A DNA stretch of 64,000 bases from Steromphala cineraria. Lineage: Eukaryota; Mollusca; Gastropoda; Trochida; Trochidae. The stretch's first letter is position 1. Every line of letters begins with the position of its first letter. The position numbers and the translations under genes are program-made. The notes beneath the pieces are model-generated. The model was not told where the DNA came from, searched no databases, and was given only the letters and a program-made list of their open reading frames with translations. The stretch lies in assembly GCA_916613615.1 (NCBI GenBank), contig OU744721.1, positions 55,252,747 through 55,316,746 on the forward strand, in the 5' to 3' direction. Below, in pieces: positions 22,611-33,840 of the stretch.

Positions 22611-23118
22611 AGGGTACCAACCTGCAACTCGAGGGCAACGCCAGGGAAGGACCCCTGCAACGCTAGGGCAACGCCAGAGGGAGGATCCAACAACGCTAAG
22701 GCAATACCGAGGAAGAATGCTTCAACGCTGGGGTAACGCCAGGGAAGGACCCTTGCAACGCTAGGGAAACGCCAAGGGATGACCCCTGCAATGCTAGGGC
22801 AACGCCAGGGGGACGCTGCAACGCTAGGCTAGGGCCAGGTTTATTTAAGTGTGTGGGTATACTAAACGGTAAGATTAGGACTACTACAACGCTAGGACAA
22901 CGGCAGAGAAACCAGAGGGAGGACTGCTTCAACGCTAGGGCAACGGCAGAGACGCCAGAGGGAGGACTGCTACAACGCTAGGGCAACGCCAGAGACGCCA
23001 GAGGGAGGACTGCTACAACGCTAGGGCAACGCCAGAGACGCCAGAGGGAGGACTGCTGCAACGCCAGAGACGCCAGAGGGATGACTACTACAACGCTAGG
23101 GCAACGCCAGAGGGACAT
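22611..23118 (+). repeat. Minisatellite (34-bp unit), left block
   Basis: Head-to-tail units ACAACGCTAGGGCAACGCCA, then GAGGGAGGACTACT, with length variants carrying an extra GAGACGCCA. GC-rich compared with the surroundings. Open frames across it (RGRTATTLGQRQ-type) are repeat artefacts. Confidence 0.9.
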
Positions 23119-23562
23119 GGTTCACACGGGCCTGGAAAAGTACTTGAATTTCGTTTTGATACTGGAAAAGTACTTGAATTCAGAATGCTTACTAAATGTC
23201 CTGAAAAAGTACTGGAATTTCGTGTTAATGTCCTTGAAAATTTCAAAAATGTACTGGAATTTACTGTGACATTGATCACAATATCTAAAACACGGAAGTG
23301 TCGTCTTTCTGCTAACTGCGCAAACGAAACCAGTCTGCGACCTTCCTATCATTCTAACAAAATCGGTAATTTCCGGTTCTCACGATCAATTGCATTCGGA
23401 AAATTTCGATCTCTCAATGCCGCGCTTTGGAAAATGGCGGCATCGAAACCGAAAGTTTTGTCACTTTACCTGCGAATATATGTACTTGAAGAATGGTAAA
23501 ATGTCCTTGAAAAGTCCTTGAAAAGTACTGGAATTTTATTCTGTTTTGTCTGTACGAACCAT
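23119..23562 (+). mobile_element. Insertion in minisatellite (TGGTTCNNAC ends)
   Basis: 444-bp unrelated segment interrupting the array. Its ends form a short inverted repeat (TGGTTCACAC at 23119; GTACGAACCA at the right). Inside are six copies of an AAAAGTACTNGAATTT motif in direct orientation. Array units resume immediately after it. Possibly a hAT-like non-autonomous element, but flanks (GAGGGACA versus AAGGGAGC) give only an imperfect 8-bp duplication. Confidence 0.55.
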
Positions 23563-24640
23563 AAGGGAGCACTACTACAACGCTAGGTCAACGCCAGAGG
23601 GAGGACTGCTACAACGCTAGGGCAACGCCAGAGGGAGAACTACTACAACGCTAGGGCAACGCCAGAGGGAGGACTACTACAACGCTTGGGCAACGCCAGA
23701 GGGAGGACTGCTACAACGCTTGGGCAACGCCAGAGGGAGGACTGCTACAACGCTAGGGCAACGCCAGAGACGCCAGAGGGAGGACTACTACAACGCTAGG
23801 GCAACGCCAGAGGGAGGACTACTACAACGCTTGGGCAACGCCAGAGGGAGGACTGCTACAACGCTTGGGCAACGCCAGAGGGAGGACTGCTACAACGCTA
23901 GGGCAACGCCAGAGACGCCAGAGGGAGGACCACTACAACGCTAGGGCAACGCCAGAGGGAGGACTAATACAACGCTTGGGCAACGCCAGAGTGAGAACTA
24001 CTACAACGCTAGGGCAACGCCAGAGGGAGGACTACTACAACGCTAGGGCAACGCCAGAGGGAGGACAACTACAACGCTAGGGCAACGCCAGAGGGAGGAC
24101 TAATACAACGCTTGGGCAACGCCAGAGGGAGGACTAATACAACGCTAGGGCAACGCAAGAGACGCCAGAGGGAGCACTACTACAACGCTAGGGCAACGCC
24201 AGAAGGAGGACTGCTTCAACGCTAGGGCAACGCCAGAGGGAGGACTACAACGCTAGGGCAACGCCAGAGGGAGGACTACTACAACGCTTGGGCAACGCCA
24301 GAGGGAGGACTGCTACAACGCTTGGGCAACGCCAGAGGGAGGACTGCTACAACGCTAGGGCAACGCCAGAGACGCCAGAGGGAGGACTACTACAACGCTA
24401 GGGCAACGCCAGAGGGAGGACTACTACAACGCTAGGGCAACGTTTGAGGGAGGACTAATACAACGCTGGGGCAACGCCAGAGGGAGGACTGCTACAACGC
24501 TAGGGCAACGCCAGAGGGAGGACTACTATAACGCTAGGGGAACGCCAGAGGGAGGACTACTACAACGCTAGGGCAACGCCAGAGGGAGGACTACTACAAC
24601 GCTAGGGCAACGCCAGGAAAGGAGTCTTGTTGCACCAATA
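23563..24640 (+). repeat. Minisatellite (34-bp unit), right block
   Basis: About 30 units. Two unit types (CTAGGGCAA and CTTGGGCAA) and an inserted GAGACGCCA variant recur in the same order several times. This indicates a higher-order repeat of several basic units. Confidence 0.9.
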
Positions 24641-25188
24641 GGAGGGTCCTGAAACGCTAAGGCAACCCTAAAGGAAAGGTTAAGGTTCAAATGTTCACCA
24701 ATAGAAATATCCATCAATGTTCTGGTCACTGATCTGAATGTTGTCATCAAATGGTTTAAGGCAAGTCTTGGTGGTGTGGAAACGATGAGGTTCTAAACTC
24801 GATTGGATAGTAAGTAACATGCAAGGTAGGTTTTAGATATTCGAGAACTTTTTCCATTTAATTGTATGAAGCGTATGAACACTTTGGCCCGACTCCTGCA
24901 ACATCGTTGGTTTGAGATTCATTCCTGTTAGTTTAACAATCCTAGTTTAACAATCAACGTTTTTTTATATAACGTATTGTTTTTTTGATAGAGAGCAACG
25001 CTAGGGTCTGACAACTGCTCTTGGGCGCTTTGTAAATAAAATTGATTATATGGGATGTATGATACCTACAATTAGGTTCACACTGAAAGGTCGAGGAGAT
25101 ACGGTAAAAGAGATGGAAGGTTATTGATATATGTATGAGATCTGCATTTTAAGTTTTAGGACAGATCCTGCTTCCAAGCATAAGACTG

Positions 25189-25604
25189 ATGGCTGCAAGG
25201 GGTGTACAACAAGGATCTGATGCTACTATGCCTTTGTCAACGTCAGGGAATCATGACAGGAAATATGTTGACTTTGCCATGAAGCCTCGGTCGATGCCAA
25301 AATGCCAAGGGAGTTCGCGATGGCTAATGTCTGATGCATTTGGGCCGACATCAACGCCTACAACAATCAACCCATCGGCATCTGGCATGGAAAGTTGGTC
25401 ACAGAATGTAAGTGAAAAAAACTTATTTTTGGATCATATAAGCGTTACATATGAGCAAATAGTTAAGAAAGGGATTGGGAAACCGCCTTTACATGTAAAA
25501 CAAGTTGTATAATAGTGTTTCTTTTGCAGGTCTTGGGAACAAGGAGCGAGATTCAACCAAAAAAAACCCCAACTCTATCAGGACTTGGATATCACATACT
25601 GTAA
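25189..25604 (+). CDS. Candidate two-exon small gene, function unknown
   Basis: Exon 25189-25407 ends at AGAAT|GTAAGTG. Exon 25530-25604 starts after GTTTCTTTTGCAG. Both join in phase 0 to give 97 residues: MAARGVQQGSDATMPLSTSG at the start, SMPKCQGSSRWLMSDAFGPT in the middle and TPTLSGLGYHIL at the end, then TAA. No signal peptide or membrane segment. Pro/Ser/Thr-rich and probably unstructured; family not recognised. The first exon is open upstream in frame, so the real start could lie in an earlier exon (a possible acceptor TTTTAG sits near 25158). Supported by good splice signals, higher GC and the downstream poly(A) signal; not by homology. Confidence 0.5.
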
Positions 25605-25751
25605 ACCCTCCAGTAGATGTTGCTGCTGCATTCGTTGAGGGAACACGGTTCCAGAGTTCTTGTATGGCAAGTTTATCTGGTTTTACGTGTCGGGCTTCAG
25701 CAACGTGAATCATAGCTACAATTTACACTGTACTGAGCAATCAAGTCACTG

Positions 25752-25757
25752 AATAAA
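25752..25757 (+). promoter_or_regulatory. Candidate poly(A) signal
   Basis: AATAAA about 150 bp after the stop of the small two-exon candidate gene, a normal distance for a short 3' UTR. Confidence 0.4.
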
Positions 25758-26010
25758 TGATTTCGAAATATTGTGTCATTTAAATGTCTTCATCAAGTGT
25801 AAGCAGAAGGGAATTTTAAGAACATCTTTCCTATAAATAAAATATTCCTCATACTTTCCAACACCGTTGACGATTGTTTCAATTGACACTTTAAGTACAG
25901 AAGATTTTAAATACATTTGAGATTTCTGATCGAAATAAGGTTAGTATTATCATAAGGCTATACATTACAAATTCTTACGTTTAGTTATCCGTATACATCA
26001 ACATTCCCCA

Positions 26011-26359
26011 TTAAAGGGGTAATAGCACGTTTTAGAGGGAATATAAGGTGATGTCTGGAAAATGAAAATAAATGGTTCCAATTGAAAGGCAATGTTCGAA
26101 TATAAAGAGTATTTGAAGTAATATATCAAACATAATGTAAACTTCAGCCATGCGATTCCTTTTTCTTACACAAAATGGAAAAAAGGTGTTCACACAAAAA
26201 TGGCTGTAATGATTCCTTATAATTTGTTCTCTGATATGGATGATTGGTTTGTTTAATGAGATTTCAGACAAACAAAATAAAACATTAAGCATAAATTTAC
26301 AATTATCAGTGAAAATTTTGAAATATAAATTTTTCAAAAATGTGCTTCTGATCCTTTAA
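26011..26359 (-). mobile_element. TTAA-flanked MITE, copy 1
   Basis: Diverged member of the family with ends AGGGGCAGTAGCACG. Flanked by TTAA on both sides (26011-26014, 26356-26359). The interior (ATGAAAATAAATGGTTCCAA, ACAAAATGG) matches the other copies. TTAA duplication suggests piggyBac or Kolobok superfamily; no coding capacity. Confidence 0.7.
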
Positions 26360-26919
26360 AGACAACCATCTACTGATAATGTTATATTTTCCGACTCTTC
26401 TTTCAAGCATGAGAATATTTCCCTAAATGTGGCACGTGCACTCATGTAATTGTGTATGCAATAAACTATCCATTTTTATCTCTACTCAAAGGCTTTTCGT
26501 CTTGTTTCTTTAAACACTATTTGCTTTACATTCCGTATATTGTTTTAGTTAGGCTTATTATTTTCGCATTAGAGGCGTTTTATTTCAAGTAATTTCCGTA
26601 TCTATATATTATAATTTTGCACATTAGGCCAGTTTATAATTATAAATGTTAAACTGACTGTTGCAGGGATTGTTGCAGTTTTACTTTTTGTTATTATCCT
26701 TAATATGTTTTTCTTTATGGGGACACCTTTTCGGGGTATGTTTTCGGGAAATGAAATTCAAGGGGACATTTAAAGTTGAAACATGTTACTTGGAACATTT
26801 TTGTTGATATACATAATTAACAACTTGATAAAATGACCACACAAGTGAATTTCATTTTACTGCCCTTTAAATCCAATATTATCAAATGGTCAAAGCTATC
26901 CTATTGTTACCTGTCGTAG

Positions 26920-27235
26920 AAGAAAAGTGGGCGGGATAGCAGCGTGTTCGGCTTCTTAAGGTTCGTGTTTCAATCCCGCCAGGAACTCGGCAGCGTTGTC
27001 TGCAATAGAGAACTGTTCTACACGCAGTAAGGTTTAGGTGCAATGCTACATTAGATTTCGGCGCAGTACCACCCATGGTTCGCTAGTTCCAGCCGATGCC
27101 CGCATGTTTCACCGAAAACCATCGCCACATTAGTGGCGTGGGCTTTCTCCCTGCAGTTATAATAGCAGCTGTGATATAAGTGAAATGCTCTTGAAAGCGG
27201 CGATAAACTCAAACCTACCCTCCTCGTTGAATAAA
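26920..27235 (+). mobile_element. tRNA-derived SINE, near full length
   Basis: tRNA-like head (GGCGGGATAGCAGCGTGTTC, then GTGTTTCAATCCCGCC), then CTCGGCAGCGTTGTCTGC and AATAGAGAAC shared with 11595-11723. A central block CCATCGCCACATTAGTGGCG follows, then a tail AAGTGAAATGCTCTTGAAAG and CGGCGATAAAC typical of mollusc SINE 3' ends (recalled pattern). Pol III boxes are degenerate. Confidence 0.65.
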
Positions 27236-27409
27236 ACATCAGGTATTCAGTGCAAAAGTTCAGCAATCATGTCAGTGTGAACATCATTCATTCGATATTG
27301 GGTAATGTAATTAGGAAGCTTAAACGAACATGGTATACGTATTTCAAAACTACTTTGTCTTGCAAATGGAAACACCTATTTTCGTTCTTGTGAGATCACT
27401 CTATTTTCT

Positions 27410-27439
27410 TATTAAAAATCCGTGCTACTGTCCCTTTAA
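27410..27439 (+). mobile_element. TTAA MITE end fragment
   Basis: ATTAAAAATCCGTGCTACTG, then TCCCTTTAA, is a solo right end of the TTAA-flanked family. Confidence 0.5.
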
Positions 27440-27854
27440 ACCCTTCGTTTTGTTACTTTCACACGCCATTAGTTTTGCACGCACTATTGTATTTCAACAC
27501 TCTCGGGTAAGGCGGGTTCGTTCGATACATTTCATTCGACCGAGACAATGTTGCTATCGGTTCAAAAACGTATGGAGACTTTTCATAAACAAGTAAACTT
27601 ATGGAGATTTGCATAACCGAAAACTATCCTAATGCTATTGTATTTTCCTTAATGTAAAAATTCGTGAATCTTGAGACGGATTTTTAATCAAATAATTATG
27701 TCTTGGACTCTCGATATTAAAATGGGTTCGTTCGTTGTTTCATTTTGTACGGCCTGTACAATAAGTGGCTATTCTTGTGCGAAAGGTCACGTGACCTCAT
27801 AAGATGCTCAACCTGCACGTGCAACATGTGTAACACGTCTTGGCACGAAGAAAT

Positions 27855-27925
27855 TGACGCCGCTAATGGCTGCAATATTGCCCAAGCGGAGCTAAACAAT
27901 AACTCACTCACTCACTCACGAAGAA
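27855..27925 (+). repeat. Dispersed repeat ending in CTCACTCACTCAC
   Basis: GCCGCTAATGGCTGCAATAT, then TGCCCAAGCGGAGCTAAACA, then ATAACTCACTCACTCACTCA. Near-identical copy at 33593-33655, diverged copy at 21866-21915. The form GGCTGNAATATTGCC followed by a CTCA run is a common dispersed repeat tail in molluscs (recalled, not searched). Confidence 0.6.
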
Positions 27926-28453
27926 ATTGACATGTCAACTGTCGCAAGAAAGGCCCATTTTGTGTAAGACATTGTCATCTCAGGCACGCAGTTTAAGGCG
28001 AATGAAGGCTTTTGCTCCGTCAGTTGACCCGTCAGAGTTAATGAGGATAACATTTCTCTAATTACTTAAGATAGTATAACCAAATGTGATGTGTGTCTTA
28101 TTGGTATCAATACATTGACGGAGTTCGAAAATCAGAAGAGTGTTGCACTCTCTGTCCTTGTTCCATGTGTTTGGACTCTGTTCGAGGGTATCTCCAAATA
28201 GGACAACATTTTTCAAATAAGGCCTATAGATGAGATGACCAAATGTGCTGTGCGACTATATGGTATCAATACCTTGATGGTGTTCGAAAATCAGAGACAT
28301 TCAATTATTATTACGGAGTTATGGCCCTTGTTCTGTGATTTGACACTTGGGGAAACTTCATGATGTTGATGACTATGACGTCTTTACTATTTCCCGCTAA
28401 AAATATTCGGAAGATATGAATATATTTTAAGTCATTTTTCAAGAATGCACAAT

Positions 28454-28814
28454 TTAACGGGTCAGTAGCACGTTTTTAGCGGAATATAAGGTGATGTCAG
28501 GAAAATGAAAATTAATGGTTTCAATTGAAAGACAATGTATTTAACTAAATGGAGTAGTAATAATTCAAATATATAACGTAAAGTTTAGCCATGCGATTCA
28601 TTTTTCTTACACAAAATGAATTAAATGTGTTAAAAAAAATGGCCGCCAATAGATTTTATGTGAATCTCCATACTTTGTCCTCTGACTATGGATGATTGGC
28701 TTGTGTAATGAGATTTTTGACACTGTCAAAATAATAAATTTAACATTAACTTACAATTATCAGTGAAAAATTTAAAATATAAAATTATCTAAAAACGTGC
28801 TACTGCCCCTTTAA
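28454..28814 (-). mobile_element. TTAA-flanked MITE, copy 2
   Basis: TTAA at 28454-28457 and 28811-28814. Ends CGGGTCAGTAGCACGTTTTT and GTGCTACTGCCCCT. Interior includes TCCTCTGACTATGGATGATT and ATGGCCGCCAAT, shared with the copies at 51708, 53657 and 59456. Confidence 0.8.
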
Positions 28815-29159
28815 TGGTTAGCATTCTTGTTTATGTGGAAGTGAAAATTAAACGAATGAACACTTGTTTCACAACTGCAGTAAAGTATAATTGCTGCTGA
28901 ACAACTGTTACATATGGTTAAAAAGAACTGTTCAAAATATTGATTTCATTCTTGCATATAAGTCACAGCTTATATGACTTTATTAAAGATTAAAAGTATA
29001 TCTTCAAACTTTTTAAAAGTTTGTGTGATCGACAATTTATTCCGTTATCATACAAATCGACAAATTCGAGTGAAAGAGACCGTACTAAAAATACTTAACG
29101 GTAGTACACCTGTAATTTTGTATGAAAGAAAAGGTTTTAAAAATACTTTGGATGACCCC

Positions 29160-29518
29160 CATTCTCTCCCCACAGAGGCAGATCAAGTCAAGTAATGTTG
29201 ATACAGCCTCTGTTATATTACGCCGATTTTGAGGGATAGAATGGGAGACACCTGATTGGAGGCAATAAAAGTTAGATATGCAATCAGCGACGTTGTTATT
29301 AAATCATCATTTTGGCTACTAAATGATGACCAAGGCATTTTTAAATGAACCACCATTTCCATGCGAGAAGCGTTGTCATTTGCTTAAGAAATTCAAATGG
29401 AATGTGGTGCAAATTTTCTCCACTAGGGGAAACTGCTGGAACCCATGGAGTTCGGCGCAATAGAACAGAGGCTGTATCAACATTTCATGACTTGATCTGC
29501 CTCTGTGGGGAGAGAATG
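29160..29518 (+). mobile_element. Palindromic MITE 'CATTCTCTCC', full copy
   Basis: Complete element. Left end CATTCTCTCCCCACAGAGGC, right end its inverted complement finishing GGGGAGAGAATG, with terminal repeats of about 65 bp. The interior matches 1-291 in the same orientation. No obvious target duplication. Confidence 0.85.
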
Positions 29519-29752
29519 AATATCCCTTCCTCGGCGCTGACTTTTTTTCGGGCCAGAACTAAAAAGAACCCAAAAACTTCACATACAGAACAATCATGTG
29601 CTCGAGTTTTCAACTTCTTGAGATCCATTGGAACATAAATATTTTTCGGACCTGAAACTTGGCTTATCTAAATGAAACTTGGTGTATTAAACAATCATCT
29701 TGTGTATCGGTTACATGTTTACTGGTGAGTAAGGCAGTTTGGTAGAATTTGC

Positions 29753-30080
29753 CATTCTCTCCCCACAGAGGCAGATCAAGTCATGAAATGTTGACACAGC
29801 CTCTGATCTAACTCGCCGAAATCCGTGAGTTCCGGCAGTTGTCCCTGGCGAAAAAAACCTGAACCATAACCAATTCCCGCATGGAAAGGGTGGTTCATAT
29901 CACAATGCTTTTGTCATGACCCAGTAGCCAAAATGATATTAGAACATCGTCGATGATTGCATAACTAACTTTGATTGCCTCCAATCAGTCATCTCAAATT
30001 CTATCCCGCAAACTCGGCGTAATAGAGCAGAGGCTGTATCAACATTTCATGAATTGATATGCCTCGATGTAGAAAGAATG
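29753..30080 (-). mobile_element. Palindromic MITE 'CATTCTCTCC', inverted copy
   Basis: Second complete copy only 234 bp from the first, in the opposite orientation (interior AAAGGGTGGTTCATATCACA, then GATTGCCTCCAATCAG). Right terminal repeat diverged (GAATTGATATGCCTCGATGT, AGAAAGAATG). Confidence 0.8.
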
Positions 30081-30104
30081 AGTATTTGAGTACGTTGTGC
30101 TCTT

Positions 30105-30415
30105 CTTTTGTATTATATGATCAGCAATGAAAAGTGGGTTTCATTCGTGAAATAAACTGTGTATCGCGCTACAGTAACGATATCCTTTATTTTCCCTGAC
30201 AAGTGACGATATAATCACTGCGCATGTGCCGAACTACTTTCAGCTATATGATTAAATGATGGTTACTGTTTCCAAGTAATTTCAATCACTTATTTCAGTA
30301 ATTTCATATAATATATAGGAAACTCTTTTTACAAATACCAGGATTATTTCACCACATGTGAAAATTAACTTGACTCTCGAAGAAATTAACCTTGTGTTTG
30401 GAAACTATCTTTTTT
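30105..30415 (+). mobile_element. Fold-back element related to 17873-18570
   Basis: ATATGATCAGCAATGAAAAG, then GTGAAATAAACTGTGTATCG, then CAAATACCAGGATTATTTCA, with the inverted arm AACCTTGTGTTTGGAAACTA at 30390-30410. It lacks the interior insertion present in the 18-kb copy. Confidence 0.55.
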
Positions 30416-31412
30416 ATATTGAGAACATGAGATGATATACGGCTATTTTAAACTTGTTCTGTTAACGGTTTCATTTATATTCTGCTCACAAATTGATAAG
30501 CAAGTTCAATATTATGGTGTTTTTACACAACCATCAGTGCTTTGATTTCTACTTCCTATCCTATAGAAATAACATCAATGACGTTTATGTAAGTGATAAT
30601 CGAAATCTTAAGATATATGTGCACATAAGGAAATGTACTTTATATATATATTTATTAAATATATGTTTACAAGATATTTAAACAATATAAGTTTTCTGTC
30701 TTTTTGTCTCGTATCTTTCATAACAAGGATGACATAAGTCCCTTTTTCCATGTCAAAAGAACACGATTTTCCTACGCTTTGAGAGTGCAAAGAATTGCTG
30801 TGAATTATTATTTCACATCGAGAGGCTTTTCCATGTAATTGATAATCCCTTTTTAGTGGAATGTCTTTGACAACTCCACCAACAATGTAGTTATAAGACT
30901 CTTGAGATCTTGTCAAATATCTGTGTCCTTTTCTGAGAAATAAAAACGTCTGTCAAGTACAAAAACAAAATTCTTTAATTGGTTTGATCGTAAATTTCAT
31001 ATATTTGCTGTCTAAAACATGTTTATGCCAGAAAGATTCTTTTGGACTGGATATACCTCAAATAAAAATGCAACAACGGATATTATGTGGAAATTCCTAT
31101 AATCTTTCTAGGCTTTAAAAATTCATGGACTCCAGATCAAATTAACCTCGTTATGAGATACTCGGTCAAGCATTTGTGGCAAAATCCACATCTTAGAGGT
31201 GTAGAAAGACTGATAGGATCGTCAGAGTTCTTACGATATAAGCGATTTTTTGCCGTTCTGTGATAACCTCTTGTAGTAGTTTGCGTTGTTTAGCTTCGAC
31301 TTATGAGTGCAGAACGATGTAAAAGAGTACACCATGAATTCTTAGTCTAAACAATGGAAAGATTAACTAAGTTTGCAGAATTCACTTCATAAACCTCTAG
31401 TTGGCCACTCTA
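30416..31412. other. No recognised feature
   Basis: AT-rich. A minus-strand open frame at 30608-30916 (102 codons) has no recognised motif and ends in an AT-rich tract; not called. Confidence 0.4.
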
Positions 31413-31421
31413 TTGTTCCTC

Positions 31422-31679
31422 CATCCTGTCTCAGGGTACGAATGTTACGCTAACTCCACTAATCTGTACCCTGGGCTTAGAAGCTAGATTCGCTCGCGCA
31501 GCCCGACTTTGGATATAGCCAATCAAATCATTTTCTCGTTGAAATTTTATCGAGAAGATCGCGAGAAAATGATTTGATTGGCTTATAGCTCAAGTCGGGC
31601 CGCGCAAGCGAATCTAGCTTCTGAGCCCAGGGTACAGATTAGTGGAGTTCGCGTAACGTTCGTACCCAGAGACAGGACG
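31422..31679 (+). mobile_element. Mutator-like MITE 2 (9-bp TSD)
   Basis: 258-bp almost complete palindrome with ends CATCCTGTCTCAGGGTACGA and complementary GTACCCAGAGACAGGACG. Arms of over 100 bp include AGATTCGCTCGCGCAG and TGATTTGATTGGCT. Flanked by the 9-bp duplication TTGTTCCTC (31413-31421, 31680-31688). Noticeably GC-rich ends. Confidence 0.8.
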
Positions 31680-31835
31680 TTGTTCCTCTAGTTCAGTATT
31701 TATATATATATTTTTTTCACAGGACGAAAAAAGGTAATGTTCATCGGGTGCAAATTATTACATGTATCAACATTTTTTTTCAAACATTTGGTTTATTTAT
31801 TTCAATCATATATCCAGCTTAATTAGGAAGCTGAA

Positions 31836-32314
31836 TATGTTTAAGGTTAGGGTTACTGACAGACAGACAGACAGATTTTATTGGTATATATGGCCCGGAG
31901 ACCAAGAGTACAATGAAAAGTAATATGTTTCAAACAGTAACAGCGCTACCATGCAGTATCACATCGTACAGAACGTTTAACATCAAAGGTTTACAAATCT
32001 TGGCACTTTGATCTAGAACGATCAATATGATAAATCAATAAAGATAGTTTATATAACAGCTGCACATCGTCTGTAGTTAAGATTGCTTTAAATTTGTCTT
32101 TTGTTGGTTGTTTACAAAAATACAGAGGTAAGTATTTAGATTTTAAACATGAATATTGAGGACATTCTAAAAGTACATGGTATTCATCCTCTGTGAGGTT
32201 ACAATGGTTACAGTCAGTAATTTCGTTATTTGGTTGTTTGGAGAATCTTGCTTCTTTTATCTTAAAACCATGGCCATTACATCTGAACAAAGTATGTTTA
32301 AGGTTAGGGTTACT
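31836..32314 (-). mobile_element. 5'-truncated LINE fragment with 22-bp TSD
   Basis: The insert 31858-32292 is bounded by an identical 22-bp direct repeat (31836-31857 and 32293-32314, containing TTTAAGGTTAGGGTTACT). On the minus strand it encodes the C-terminal end of a non-LTR retrotransposon polyprotein: FRCNGHGFKIKEARFSK, then CNHCNLTEDEYHVLLECPQY (family signature C-x2-C ... EDE-x-H ... CP-x-Y), then a stop near 31994. The 3' end is a CTGT microsatellite preceded by CCAATAAAATCTGTCTG. A 5'-truncated CR1/L2-type insertion; clade is inferred. Confidence 0.75.
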
Positions 32315-32942
32315 TACACTTAGTATTACGATATGTGATATCCAACTCAAGTTAATTTAGTTTTGACTTCAGTTAATTTTGTCAAACATGAGACAAACCG
32401 ATTGATTTAAAATTCATAAGATATTTCAAATTTCGAAAGCCATATCAATTTCTTTTATTGTGCTTTCGTTTCAGATTGTCAGACTAAGACTCCTCATATT
32501 GTTTAAGAATATCACGAGCTGTTTCATGTATGCGAAGTAGGCACTAACTGTCTTATCTTATTTTGCAATATACTTTCCGCTGTCCAAGGAAATATTAAAC
32601 CTATTTCGAGGGAAGAAAATATTCTAAATATGTTTCATAATTTTACAAATGTGTTGAAAAATTGATGGACCCACTGGTCAAGATATAAGATCTCATTTTC
32701 TGAAAATGTACGAAATCAGTCATAACATCCTAGCTGTGTCTTTTTAATGCGCCCACGGTGATCACTCGGTGGACTTTGCAAATAATGTGTGCTTTTTGGA
32801 GAATAGTTCCATCCTTACATTGATTGTTTAGCTGTAACACCTAAAGTAAAGTATGATGTTTTGCATACATGTCTACATTTAGATACTATATAAGTATTGG
32901 TTATGGACGAAATGTATCAAAAAGTCGCATGAGAATAGAAAA
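32315..32942. other. No recognised feature
   Basis: AT-rich spacer without repeats or coding signal. Confidence 0.4.
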
Positions 32943-33312
32943 CTGATAAAAACAATATCGCTGACAAAAACAATATCGCTGACAAAACAATACCAATGAC
33001 AAAACAATATCGCTGACAAAACCAAGATCGCTGACAAAACCAATATCACTGACAAAACCAATATCACTGACAAAACCAATACCACTGACAAAAACAATAT
33101 CACTGACAAAAACAATATCACTGCGAAACCAATATCACTGACAAAACCAATATCACTGACAAAACCAATACCACTGACAAAACCAATATCACTGACAAAA
33201 CCAATACCACTGACAAAACCAATATCACTGCGAAACCAATATCGCTGACAAAATCAATATCACTGCGAAACCAATATCACTGCGAAACCAATATCACTTA
33301 CAAAACCAATAG
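32943..33312 (+). repeat. 18-bp minisatellite
   Basis: About 20 units of CTGACAAAACCAATATCA with the variant CTGCGAAACCAATATCA. Uninterrupted direct units with no spacers. Open frame LSVILVLS-type on the minus strand is a by-product. Confidence 0.9.
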
Positions 33313-33592
33313 TAACGTTTCTATGTATGTGTATACGGTCTTATTATTGTAGTGCTTCTTCATGTTGTAAACCATTTTGTAATTAACTGCCTTGTACATG
33401 TGCTCCAAATATTTCACTTTTCAAACGCCCTAAAACAAGCTATATGTAGGTACACAAATACTACTCGATATATTACGGCTATTATAATGAAAGCATTACA
33501 TATACTCTAAATACTTAAGATGTTGATACTTGCAGCCGTGTTTACATGGAGGAAAAAATATCTGATCATTTAAAATTTTTTTCGTTTTCAAT

Positions 33593-33655
33593 TCGCCGCT
33601 AATGGCTGCGATACTACCCGAGCGGAGCTAAACAATAACTCACTCACTCACTTGT
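33593..33655 (+). repeat. Dispersed repeat ending in CTCACTCACTCAC
   Basis: GCCGCTAATGGCTGCGATAC, then TACCCGAGCGGAGCTAAACA, then ATAACTCACTCACTCAC. Second good copy of the element at 27855. Confidence 0.6.
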
Positions 33656-33840
33656 TTGCAATATTGAGGTACCTCAGTGATTAATGACATTGTAATGGAG
33701 TAAGTTTTACCAGCCTTAAAACGGTAGAAATAAAATTTTTGATGCGGTATTTGCATGCGTTGAAACGTGCCTATGTTCGGAAATCGTCAACTGGACAAGA
33801 TAAGTTTTCAGAATGAAGCCCAGAGCAGTATGTTTATTCC

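Noticed and set aside
22567..24080. Repetitive protein-like frames (RGRTATTLGQRQ type)
   Set aside because: Translation of a 34-bp minisatellite. Frame persistence depends on unit length; no splice sites or start context.
30608..30916. 102-codon minus-strand frame
   Set aside because: No motif, codon use like non-coding DNA, ends in an AT repeat.
31836..32314. Interstitial telomere repeat (TTAGGG)
   Set aside because: Only one hexamer per copy, inside a target-site duplication; not a telomeric array.
32943..33312. CRISPR-like regular array
   Set aside because: Direct 18-bp units without spacers in a eukaryotic genome; a minisatellite. The same holds for 54551-55079.
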